Assembly (NCBI GenBank): GCA_018806915.1
Contig: JAGKQI010000078.1
Coordinates: 1,240,001 to 1,304,000, forward strand
Direction of reading: 5' to 3'
Length of the DNA stretch: 64,000 nt
Source of the DNA: Phytophthora colocasiae
Lineage: Eukaryota > Oomycota > Peronosporomycetes > Peronosporales > Peronosporaceae
Shown here: positions 46,388 through 55,865 of the stretch, in pieces
Layout: each line of letters starts with the position of its first letter
Position numbering within the stretch: the first letter of the stretch is position 1
The notes under the pieces: model-generated
Databases searched by the model: none
Told to the model about the DNA's origin: nothing
Seen by the model: the letters and a program-made list of their open reading frames with translations, nothing else
Made by a program: the position numbers and the translations under genes

Positions 46388-47179
46388 CTACATCAATCTG
46401 GACGGTAGCTGGGCACAATCGGCCGTCGGGAAGAGGCGGCAAACCAACTCCTGGTGCTGCACCGGCTGCAGGCCAAGAATACGCCAAGTCTCCAATACTA
46501 TCACGTGCGGAACATTGACCGTCGTGATGTTAAATTCGTGTCGAACTGCCATGTTCCCGTGTGCAGGAATGCGATTTCTGACGTCGTACACCTCGTAGGT
46601 CCAATGATCCAGATCCGATGACATCTTGATGCAGATGATATATTCGACACCCGCGCGTTGTCTGTACACATTCACCTTGGCGTGAACCGAATCCCAACTT
46701 TGGTTGTTGAGGATCTCTACGATGACTGTTACCCATTGTCGTGGCTCGATGCCAGTAGGGAACTGAATCCCTGGTACGGTGCTCATGGGTCGATATGTGT
46801 TATCCGCTTCGTACGTTGCCTGGTTTGGAGTATAGAGCGTCATACTACCCGTACAAGCCAGAAGACGACCGAGTTGTCCGACAAGCATTGACTCGCAGGA
46901 TCTGGCTGCACACTCATGCCCACCACTCATAGTGAATTCCACCAGCCATACGCTTTCGTCAGCCCATACGAGCTGATTGAGATGGCGATTGGGAGGAAGC
47001 GTGCTCCTAGCGACATACCGGTTCCACGTTTCCAAAGGTATGTGCTGTTCCACGAGGAAGTCGCCACCGTTTGCCAATCTCCGAGCGTTGCCTAGATCAA
47101 GTGTCTTCAGACTGCTCTTCAATCTCTCCATGGCACCGCGCGCTTCCGCTGAGATGGCTTCGAGCGGAGGTCTAATCAT
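46388..47179 (-). CDS. Uma2/restriction-endonuclease-like protein, copy A (263 aa)
   Basis: Start taken at the ATG at 47179 (MIRPPLEA), because the open stretch further upstream is not conserved in frame in the second copy (10-base difference). Residues 123-190 (EADNTYRP, VTVIVEILNNQ, HAKVNVYRQRAGVEY, ICIK) resemble the core of Uma2/DUF820 PD-(D/E)xK nucleases, with Glu155 and Lys168 or Lys185 as candidate catalytic residues; the usual PD is YRPM here. It is divergently arranged with CRN-A, 246 bp apart. A nearly identical copy lies divergent from CRN-C. Nuclease activity is a prediction. Confidence 0.6.
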   Translation of the reverse strand: MIRPPLEAISAEARGAMERLKSSLKTLDLGNARRLANGGDFLVEQHIPLETWNRYVARSTLPPNRHLNQLVWADESVWLVEFTMSGGHECAARSCESMLVGQLGRLLACTGSMTLYTPNQATYEADNTYRPMSTVPGIQFPTGIEPRQWVTVIVEILNNQSWDSVHAKVNVYRQRAGVEYIICIKMSSDLDHWTYEVYDVRNRIPAHGNMAVRHEFNITTVNVPHVIVLETWRILGLQPVQHQELVCRLFPTADCAQLPSRLM

Positions 47180-47393
47180 CAGTTGTTGTCGAGAGTGTTC
47201 CCTTCCCCGTCGGACAAGCTGTACACGTCCCAGCCTTGGGACTTGCGCAGACTGATGGAATCCGTGTGGTTGCATGCCTTCGGGTTTGACAATTACGAAG
47301 AAAAGAGATGTTGGAGAACTTTTTGTGCGTTTTCCTACAGAAACTATGAACCTCCGATTGAAGGAAGATGACGAGACACACTCCGATAGTGAA

Positions 47394-47409
47394 GCTCATT
47401 CCAGAATCC
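47394..47409 (+). promoter_or_regulatory. Oomycete initiator-like element before CRN-A
   Basis: GCTCATTCCAGAATCC, 17 bases before the ATG, fits the GCTCATT core of the oomycete Inr. The start codon would follow close to the transcription start. Confidence 0.6.
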
Positions 47410-47425
47410 GCCGACTCGAGAGAAG

Positions 47426-49723
47426 ATGGTGAAGCTGTTCTGTGCGATTGTTGGGGTAGAGGGAAATGTGTTTGAGGTGGAAATTGACAATAGTAAGGCG
47501 GTTTCCGAGTTGAAGGAAGTGGTCAAGGCGAAGAGCGATGGGAAAATCAAGGCTTCTTCACCAGACCTGCAGCTCTTCCTGGCGAAGACAGAGGAAAACG
47601 ACTGGTTGTCATATGACGAAGATCTGGCCAACAAGCTGCTGCAGAACCGCGTTGACACTTCAAAATTGCAGGCGTTATGGCCCACGTGGAAGTTGAACAG
47701 AGCTAAAGATCCGCGGTTGTTTGGGGAAGATGTACCGCTTGGAGAGGATGTGGTTCACGTACTCGTGAGACTTCGTGAGGAGCAATCTGTGCCGAGTCGG
47801 ACGCGAGTGCACTCCGAGATCGAAGATCAGAAGCCGATGAAGAGACTGAAAACGACTGAAGTGAAGAAGTGGGAATGGAAGGAAGAAGAACCAGTGTATT
47901 CTAGAGGTCGCAGACTTTTCTTCGTCAATCGAGAGAAGGCGGTGAAGAACCTCATCAAATTCCACAAAGTAAATTTCAATCGGGCGAGAGATCGATCTGG
48001 CCTAACATGGGTCATTCCGCTTTTGGACAATGTGTCTGGACTCGGAAAGTCGAGATTTGGTCAAGAGTACATTCGGAGATGCCAGTCGCTAAAGCCTGAC
48101 CTGACAGCGGATGAATTTATGAACACTTTATGCAGCTGCCACACGATACCTATCACGTTGGCACAAGCGCATGTTCTGGACGAGAATGGTGACTTTGATT
48201 ATTATCTAGCAAAACAAAGTTTGGCCAAGCGCATTCGGGCTTTCTTCAAAGCAAACTACGACGTTTTGCCCCACGCTTTCGACAACACCGAAGAGGATTA
48301 CGTGGAGATTTTGGAGGATTTAACGAAGGAAGTGGGACCCCTTTTCATAGTGATCGATGAAATCGGCTTGACTTTTGGCCACAAAAAACTGGATGATGCT
48401 GCGAGGAGAGAACAATTCTTCGAGTTTTGCAAAATGTTGCAGCTTCTGTTTGAGAATCGGAAACTGTTTTTCCTCATTGCCGGCAGAGCGTCGTTTCTGA
48501 ATCATGTCGCGAGAAGACCACTAGATGCTAGTCGTTTCGACATTATGCGACTTCACCTTCATCTTCTTCCGCCCGAAGCGATCAAGACAGTTATCGAAAA
48601 TACGCGATGGGAAGCGACATCAAGCGAGAGTATTCAACATCATCTGAAACTTACTGACAGTGAAGTGATGAAGCTTTCAGCTCGTCTCGAAGAAACGACA
48701 TTTGGTCATCCGCGATCGTTGGTGGAGGCGTTCGAGATGTGCGAGTCTTATGACGAACTCTTGAATTACACGCCTAAACCACTTACAGGTGTCGAGTGGA
48801 AATGTTTCTTTGAGAAATTGTGGCTGTATCGGTCGCGGCTTCACTTTCTCATGGAATGCGCACTCAACAAACAAGGAACAGACTTGTCAGCGTCCTGGAG
48901 AGACGCCGGAGGCAAGGAGATTACGTACGAGGAAATGGTGAGTGCATTCGGCATAAGATGGGAGGGGAGCATGGAGAATGCGCTGTTGTTCATGCCGGCG
49001 TACATACAAAAACCGATTCTGGCAGCCGTGTTCAAAGTCAAAGAGCTGCTGCAGAAGGTTGTACCTGCCATTTCCCACCTTTCGATCGACTATCCTGACG
49101 TGTTCGAGATGCTTTGTTTGAATCGATTTCAAGAGATGTTTTCGAGTGAAGGTTGTCCACACGAGGTGCTCCCTAGTTTCTTTACGGAAAAGCAACGGTT
49201 TGGGAGGTGTCGTGGATTACAATTCGCAGATCGTACGTTTAAAATGGTGGAAGCTGATGGGATGCGCGAACGTACACGTCAATTGAAATTGAAACAATGT
49301 CCACAGTCAGAATCAACCAACATCCTTCTGTCGACACAAGTGCAGGGAATGATATTAACGGTTGGTCTTGCTGTCAAAACCTGCAGTATTGTCACAGCAA
49401 CAATTGTGGATGAAGAGCGTGAGAAATTCGACTTGTTGCTTTCCAAGAAACAGGGCTGTCTGAACGTTCTTTTCATATGCGCGACGAAGTATGGAGGCAG
49501 TCTGCAAGAGGCATTTGAATCGGCGAAATCGATCATATACACGGAGGCGATGCAATCGGTGGAAAAGAAGGTCACAACCCAGTACACCCATGAGGTCATC
49601 CTGCTGGACTTGACTACACCACAGAACCGTGCCGACTTTTTTGGACTTGCATGGAACGATACGTTGCAAACGCGTCTAGAGAACGTGATTCACAAAGGTG
49701 GAAGTGGAAACACTGACGAGTAA
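47426..49723 (+). CDS. CRN-A, Crinkler effector with P-loop NTPase domain (765 aa)
   Basis: Header: LFCAIVG at 4-10, LQLFLAK at 48-54, DWL at 59-61, HVLVRL at 111-116 (the Pro of HVLVxxP is Arg here), then a basic KRLK at 139-142 that could serve as nuclear signal. The C-terminal part has a P-loop (SGLGKSRF, 204-211), Walker B (LFIVIDE, 306-312) and a following FFLIAGRASF strand, as in NTPase-type Crinklers; residues beyond about 600 are not assigned. Crinklers are delivered to the plant cell and act mainly in the nucleus. No classical signal peptide is obvious, as in many CRNs. Followed by kinase A; divergent from the Uma2-like gene. Confidence 0.9.
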   Translation: MVKLFCAIVGVEGNVFEVEIDNSKAVSELKEVVKAKSDGKIKASSPDLQLFLAKTEENDWLSYDEDLANKLLQNRVDTSKLQALWPTWKLNRAKDPRLFGEDVPLGEDVVHVLVRLREEQSVPSRTRVHSEIEDQKPMKRLKTTEVKKWEWKEEEPVYSRGRRLFFVNREKAVKNLIKFHKVNFNRARDRSGLTWVIPLLDNVSGLGKSRFGQEYIRRCQSLKPDLTADEFMNTLCSCHTIPITLAQAHVLDENGDFDYYLAKQSLAKRIRAFFKANYDVLPHAFDNTEEDYVEILEDLTKEVGPLFIVIDEIGLTFGHKKLDDAARREQFFEFCKMLQLLFENRKLFFLIAGRASFLNHVARRPLDASRFDIMRLHLHLLPPEAIKTVIENTRWEATSSESIQHHLKLTDSEVMKLSARLEETTFGHPRSLVEAFEMCESYDELLNYTPKPLTGVEWKCFFEKLWLYRSRLHFLMECALNKQGTDLSASWRDAGGKEITYEEMVSAFGIRWEGSMENALLFMPAYIQKPILAAVFKVKELLQKVVPAISHLSIDYPDVFEMLCLNRFQEMFSSEGCPHEVLPSFFTEKQRFGRCRGLQFADRTFKMVEADGMRERTRQLKLKQCPQSESTNILLSTQVQGMILTVGLAVKTCSIVTATIVDEEREKFDLLLSKKQGCLNVLFICATKYGGSLQEAFESAKSIIYTEAMQSVEKKVTTQYTHEVILLDLTTPQNRADFFGLAWNDTLQTRLENVIHKGGSGNTDE

Positions 49724-49769
49724 GCACTGTTGAATTCAAGATGACAGCAGCGGTTTGAGTGCCCCAGTT

Positions 49770-49990
49770 AAAATGGAGGAGAACGAACAGAGCATAAATC
49801 GTATAATTCAACTAATACTTGAAGTTACTAGTTATACCTTGAATCCATCGCCAATTTTCAGTTCATTACAGGTGAACAGCAGAATAATTTCTTTGGACAA
49901 TTGTGGCTGTATCCAACACAGCTTAAATATCTCATGGATCGCATATTTCATTCGCAGCCGAAATTTGTTTTATTCTACCACAAATAGACT
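49770..49990 (+). pseudogene. CRN fragment between CRN-A and kinase A
   Basis: Encodes words like FITGEQQNNFFGQLWLY and LKYLMDR, which resemble the stretch ECFFEKLWLYRS / LMECAL of the CRN NTPase part. The same scrap occurs in all three modules, so it predates their duplication. Confidence 0.65.
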
Positions 49991-50048
49991 AATCTCGTGA
50001 TCTTGCTTCATTGTGCATTGTGTCTATCGAATCCAATACGTCGATACG

Positions 50049-51497
50049 ATGGAGAACATCAGCCTCCTTATAAAGACACGAGATGAACACAATCAACTGG
50101 CCCACATTGGTCGTGGCACGTATGGAGATGTAAGTTCGCTAGGTATTCAAAGGTTTTAATTCGTATGACTTGATTCCAACCAATCTTCGTCTTCAGGCAT
50201 TCCTGTGTGAACGTGTTGCTACAAAGGAACAAGTGTGTCTAAAAGAGATCGATCTGACGTTCCAGTCCACGGAAGAACGGTCACTTTTTAAGTTAAAACA
50301 TTCACTTGAGTACTATCTGAAACGTGATTTTTGTAGAAAGAGGTGTCTGAATGAAGTAGCGCTGTTCCAGCTTCTTCCTTCCCATCCAAATATCATTAAG
50401 TTTTATGAAGCTTTTTGGGCTGACAATCCTGAAGAGAACCAGCAACTTCTCATCCTCAGTCTGGAACACGCAGTGGAGGAGACCTCGAGCAGTATCTACG
50501 TTCGAACTCAATCCAGGAGGACAGAGCTCGGGAGATATTCACTCAAGTGGCACAAGGAGTCGATCACTTGCACCGAAATCGTGTGGTTCATCGCGATCTC
50601 AAATGTGGCAACGTCTTCCTCTTTCAATCTGGACGAGTTGTTCTGGGGGATTTCGGTACGTCCAAGCAGCTTCCACCAGCTTCTGACTCACAGGTGCTTG
50701 GGCCTGAGGACCTCACGTCGACAGTTGTCGGATCGCCGCTTTACATGAGCCCAGAGATGTTGGAAGGCGAGCTCCATGGCTTCGCTACTGATATTTGGTC
50801 GCTTGGCTGTGTCTTGTACGAAATGCTGACTGGGAAACCAGCTTTTAGCGCTCCGTCGTATCCTGCGGTTGTTTATCGTATCACTCAAGGTCAATACGAG
50901 CCTCTGAGTGCTAATGTTTTTTCAGAAGCAGTCGAATTGATATCAAGTATGCTGCAAAAAGATCCTCAGAGCCGACCAAGTATCACTGAAGTGCTTCAAT
51001 CTCCTTGGCTCCAGTCTCGTAAACTCTTGGAAGTCAACAAGGAAGAGTCTGGAATGGAATGTTCAGCTGATCATTCGATTGAGAGTATCCCTCCCGTCCC
51101 AGTGTGGAGTCAAGTGAACAAATCTACAGAAGAATCAGCGCCAACGCAAACGTTTATATCACCGCCACCAGCTCCAGTACAGCGAATGACTACAACTCCG
51201 ATACGTCGAGGGATCCGATCACAGAATCGCAAGAAAAATGATCGTCTTTGGCGAGTTCCTTCACCACTGATACGGGTTTGTGTATGCTGTTTGTCGTGCG
51301 CTGTAGGTGTTGTCAATCTACTTACGAATCGTGTTTTGTAGCTTGATGTGCAACCTCCGCCACCTCCAGTTCTTCCTCAACGAAAACATTTATTCATTCC
51401 ATCTACGAAATATCAACGACACGGTATTTCAGCGGAACCAGTACTACAGTTTGAGGTACGAGGTGTTCATATTGGTACATCTCGACACCAGAACTAA
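50049..51497 (+). pseudogene. NEK-like protein kinase, copy A (one-base deletion)
   Basis: Exons 50049-50129, 50197-51275 and 51342-51497; both introns (67 and 66 bp) are GT-AG and align with copy B. Exon 2 is 1079 bases against 1080 in B; the missing base is near 50473 (HAVEE where B has HADGG), between the C-helix and catalytic loop. After it the frame is open through HRDLKCGN, GDFGTSK and SPEM to the end. A truncated product of about 125 residues is expected unless the base is a sequencing error. Confidence 0.87.
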
Positions 51498-51575
51498 GTT
51501 TAATATCAAGAGCACGATTATATATTTTTTAAATGAACTTTCATCGTCTTCCTGTTGTCAATTTTCCATGCCAAC

Positions 51576-51980
51576 CTAGGACAAATGCGACTGTTGCTGC
51601 CACTGAGGCATCTCCATCGTTGGTAGTTTGTGTTCGAACTCCTCATCTGTCAGGCGCTGATCACTTGGTGTCAAGAACTCGTAGCTACTGAATACTGGAC
51701 CGGCGAACATGGTTTTATCCACGACAAAGAACGCCATCAATGGATTCCCAACGCCGAGATGAAGCACACCTCCTGACTCCGTATCCACAGATGATGGCGA
51801 GTCTGTGTGGACGTCAACCACGATAACGTCGCTCTTGCCGGAGTCTTCACAGCTTTCAAAAAACAGTCTCGGGTACCACCCCACGTATTTTGATCCACCA
51901 CTTCCGAATCGCTCTTCCATGACTCTCTTCAATAAACCTGGAGCCTTATGAAAAATATTGTGAGCGAAAGTGACCAACAC
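51576..51980 (-). pseudogene. DUF3160-type protein C-terminal fragment, left copy
   Basis: VVDVHTDSPSS, LHLGVGNPL, GPVFSSYEF and RLTDEEFEHKLP match the C-terminal end of DUF3160 proteins (function unknown). Compared with the mirror copy at 53600-54034 it lacks about 60 bases near 51935, but keeps the frame elsewhere. Tail-to-tail with kinase A. Confidence 0.7.
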
Positions 51981-52065
51981 TGTTTAGATTTTTCGGAGGA
52001 TTCTGTGTGTGATCCTAAGAAAAATATAATGACAGAGGCAAACTATCATGAATGAGGGGAACAGA

Positions 52066-52205
52066 ACTATGGCTGAAGCTGCTTTCTGAGGTCATGTAGA
52101 TGTGGTTCAATGGTTCCATGAAAACATCAATGCAAGTTGCACAATAAGAGCAATGGATGGGGCTGCGATGGAAGGTGACCTCGACATGGTAAAGTGGCTC
52201 CACTC
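52066..52205 (+). pseudogene. Ankyrin fragment at centre of palindrome 2
   Basis: Corresponds to 4368-4503 of the first ankyrin pseudogene (MAEAAF, DVVQWFHEN, DMVKWLHS), with one internal stop. It joins CRN-D sequence at 52208-52211. Confidence 0.9.
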
Positions 52206-52210
52206 CAAAT

Positions 52211-53429
52211 GATCCTGGATACTCGCGCTCTTTGTAACTTCCCATCGCGTCATCTTGATGATTGTCTAGATCGTATCACACCCAAGAGGACAAAGATCAA
52301 GGTGCTTGAACACGAAGCGACTATTGAAACCCCCGTCCCTCGTAACATGATCAAGGAATGACGCTTTACCGGCAATTACAAAAAACAGTTTCCGATTGTG
52401 AAACAGCGGTTGCAGCATTTCGCAAAATTGGAAGAACTTCTTTCTCCTCGCACCATCATCCAGTTTGCCGTGGTTAAAAGTCAAACCAATTTCATCGATC
52501 ACTATGAAAAGGGGCCCCACTTCCACCGTTAAATCCATCAAAAGGGTCACATAGTCATTTTCGAGGTTGTCGAAAGCGTGAGGTAAAACACCATAGTTAA
52601 CTTTGAAGAATTCCCAGATGCGTTTAATCAAACTTCGTGACGCTTGGCGCACTTGAAAGTCGCCATTGTCGTCAAGAACGTCCATGTGATTTAACGTGAT
52701 AGGTATCGTGTGGCAGCTTCGTAAAGTGTCCATAAATTCATCCATTCGCGTGTCAAGCTGTAGTGACTGGCATTCACGAATGTACTCTTGACCAAACGCA
52801 GACTTCCCGAGTCCTCGACCATTGCTCAGGAGCGGAATCACCCATAAACCACCAGATCGTAGCTTCGCACGGTAGAAATTTTTCTTGTGAAATTTGACCA
52901 GGTCCTTCACCGCCTTCTCACGATTTACGAAGAAGAATTGGCGGTCCCTAGAATCCACGACTTCTTCTTCCTTCCATTCCCACTTCTCCACTTCAGTAGT
53001 TTTCAGTCTCTTTGCCTGTCTCTGATCTTCAATTCCTGAGTGCAATCGCGTCTGACTCAACACAGATTTCTCCTCAGGAAATTTCACGAGTACGTGAATC
53101 ACATCTTCTCCAAGCGACACGTGTTCCCCAAACAACTGCGGATTTTTTTCTCTGTTCAACTTCCATATTGGCCACAACTCCTGTAGTTTTGAAGTGTCAA
53201 CGCGGTTCTCCAGCAGCATCTTGACCAGATCGTCGTCATATGTCAGCCACACGCCACCCTTCGTCTTCGCCAGGAAAAGTTGTAGCTTGTCAGCATCGAC
53301 ACCCGTGAAGTCGTTCTTCATCTTCTTCTTGATCGCTTCCTTCAACGCGTAAACCGACATTCTCTCATCAATTATCACCTCAAACGCGCTCCCTTGCGCA
53401 CCAACAATCGCACAGAACAGGTTGAGCAT
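52211..53429 (-). pseudogene. CRN-D, truncated Crinkler (header + P-loop NTPase)
   Basis: From the ATG at 53429: LFCAIVG, LQLFLAK, VWLTYDDD, HVLVKFPEE (canonical Pro present), KRLK, P-loop GRGLGKSAF, LFIVIDE and FFVIAGKASF. The frame ends at TAG near 52266, the same position as in CRN-E, and the remaining homology is cut at 52211 by the ankyrin scrap. The frame is open before the TAG (about 387 residues from this ATG), so a shortened header-plus-NTPase product is possible. Confidence 0.87.
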
Positions 53430-53599
53430 GTTTGCATCAAGGGGGAATTCTGGAATGAGAAGGTAAAATTGGCCAACTGTAGCTCTGTTCCCCTCATTCA
53501 TGATAGTTTGCCTCTGTCATTATATTTTTCTTAGGATCACACACAGAATCCTCCGAAAAATCTAAACAGTGTTGGTCACTTTCGCTCACAATATTTTTC

Positions 53600-54034
53600 A
53601 TAAGGCTCCAGGTTTATTGAAGAGATTGCAAGTCTTCAGGCTCACCATCAACCGTTATGTGAGACCCAAGTGGATTTCTTGAAGACAGTCATGGAAGAGC
53701 GATTCGGAAGTGGTGGATCAAAATACGTGGGTGGTACCCGAGACTGTTTTTTGAAAGCCGTGAAGACTCCGGCAAGAGCGATGTTATCGTGGTCGACGTC
53801 CACACAGACTCGCCATCATCTGTGGATACGGACTCAGGAGGTGTGCTTCATCTCGGCGTTGGGAATCCATTGATGGCGTTCTTTGTCGTGGATAAAACCA
53901 TGTTCGCCAGTCCAGTATTCAGTAGCTACGAGTTCTTGACACCAAGTGATCAGCGCCTGACAGATGAGGAGTTCGAACACAAACTACCAGCGATGGAGAT
54001 GCCTCAGTGGCAGCACCAGTCGCATTTGTCCTAG
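53600..54034 (+). pseudogene. DUF3160-type protein C-terminal fragment, right copy
   Basis: Carries an extra coding stretch (SLQAHHQPLCETQ) that the left copy lacks, but has one base fewer in a G run near 53731, which shifts the frame (YVGG against YVGW). It resumes at VDVHTDSPSS and ends like the left copy. Both copies are damaged, in different places. Confidence 0.7.
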
Positions 54035-54120
54035 GTTGGCATGGAAAATTGACAACAGGAAGACGATGAAAGTTCATTTAAAAAATATATAATCGTGCTC
54101 TTGATATTAAATTCCATGGC

Positions 54121-55568
54121 TTAGTTCTGGTGTCGAGATGTACCAATATGAACACCTCGTACATCAAACTGTAGTACTGGTTCCGCTGAAATATCGTGTC
54201 GTTGATATTTCGTAGATGGAATGGATAAATGTTTTCGTTGAGGAAGAACTGGAGGTGGCGGAGGTTGCACATCAAGCTACAAAACACGATTCGTAAGTAG
54301 ATTGACAACACCTACAGCGCACGACAAACAGCATACACAAACCCGTATCAGTGGTGAAGGAACTCGCCAAAGACGATCATTTTTCTTGCGATTCTGTGAT
54401 CGGATCCCTCGACGTATCGGAGTTGTAGTCATTCGCTGTACTGGAGCTGGTGGCGGTGATATAAACGTTTGCGTTGGCGCTGATTCTTCTGTAGATTTGT
54501 TCACTTGACTCCACACTGGGACGGGAGGGATACTCTCAATCGAATGATCAGCTGAACATTCCATTCCAGACTCTTCCTTGTTGACTTCCAAGAGTTTACG
54601 AGACTGGAGCCAAGGAGATTGAAGCACTTCAGTGATACTTGGTCGGCTCTGAGGATCTTTTTGCAGCATACTTGTTATCAATTCGACTGCTTCTGAAGAA
54701 ACCTTAGCACTCAGAGGCTCATATTGACCTTGGGTGATACGATACACAACCACAGGATACGACGGAGCACTAAAAGCTGCTTTCCCAGTCAACATTTCGT
54801 ACAAGACACAACCAAGCGACCAAATATCAGTAGTGAAGCCATGGAGCTCATCTTCCAACATCTCTGGGCTCATGTAAAGCGGCGATCCGACAGCTGTCGA
54901 CGTGAGGTCTTCCGTTCCAAGCACTTGTGAGTCAGACGCCGGTGGAAGCTGCTTGGAAGTACCAAAATCCCCAAGAACAACTCGTCCGGATTGAAAGAGG
55001 AAAACATTGCCACATTTGAGATCACGATGAACCACACGATTTAGGTGCAAGTGGTTGACTCCTTGTGTTATTTGAGCGAAAATCTCTCGAGCTTTGTCCT
55101 CTTGGATTGAGTTAGAACGTAGATACTGCTCGAGGTCTCCTCCATCTGCGTGTTCCATACTCAGGACGAGAAGTTGCTGATTTTCTTCGTGGTTTTCAGC
55201 CCAAAAAGCTTCATAAAACTTAATGATATTTGGATGGGAAGGAAGAAGCTGGAATAGCGCTACTTCATTCAGACACCTCTTTCTACAAAAATCACGTTTC
55301 AGATAGTATTCAGGTGAATGTTTTAACTTAAAAAGTGACCGTTCTTCCGAGGATTGGAATGTCATATCCATCTCTTTTAAACACACTTGTTCTCCTGTAG
55401 CAAGACGTTCACACAGAAACACCTGAAGAAAAGTACTTAAAAATCAAGTCTTACGAATCAAAACCTTTGGATAGCTAGCAAACATACATCTCCATACGTG
55501 CCACGACCAATGTGGGCCAGTTGATTGTATTCATCTCGTGTTTTTATAAGGAGGCTGATGTTCTCCAT
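54121..55568 (-). CDS. NEK-like serine/threonine protein kinase, copy B, intact (438 aa)
   Basis: Exons 55568-55488, 55422-54343 and 54276-54121 (81, 1080 and 156 bases); introns of 65 and 66 bp, all phase 0. Motifs: glycine loop GRGTYG (21-26), Lys43 (VCLK), Glu80 (LNEVALF), HRDLKCGN (from 159), DFG (179-181), SPE (212-214), ending in a Pro-rich tail (QPPPPPVLPQ) encoded by exon 3. The HRDLKCGN and GDFGTSK style is closest to NEK (NimA-related) kinases. If exon 3 is missed the gene seems to end in a hydrophobic tail that is really intron. Lies 300 bp downstream of CRN-B, same strand. Confidence 0.88.
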
Positions 55569-55629
55569 CGTACCGACGTATTGGATTCGATAGACACAAT
55601 GCACAATGAAGCAAGATCACGAGGTTAGT

Positions 55630-55830
55630 CTATTTGTGGTAGAATAAAACAAATTTCGGCTGCGAATGAAATGTGATCCATGAGATATTTAAGCTGTGTT
55701 CGATACAGCCACAATTGTCCAAAGAAGTTATTCTGCTGTTCACCTGTAATGAACTGAAAATTGGCGATGGATTCAGTTGAATTATACGATTTATGCTCTG
55801 TTCGTTCTCCTCCATTTTTCAACTGGGGCA
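55630..55830 (-). pseudogene. CRN fragment between CRN-B and kinase B
   Basis: Same scrap as at 49770-49990 (FITGEQQNNFFGQLWLYRT). Confidence 0.65.
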
Positions 55831-55865
55831 CTCAAACCGCTGCTGTCATCTTGAATTCAACGTGC

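Larger units (their letters stand above)
47396..52065 (+). repeat. Palindrome 2, left arm
   Basis: Inverted relative to 53484-58193 with clear divergence (substitutions and indels), so the arms are not an exact assembly mirror. Contains CRN-A, CRN scrap, kinase A and a DUF3160 fragment. Confidence 0.88.

Noticed and set aside
47180..47275. N-terminal extension of the Uma2-like protein (start at 47275)
   Set aside because: The corresponding stretch in copy C has a 10-base difference that breaks the frame, so the start at 47179 is preferred.
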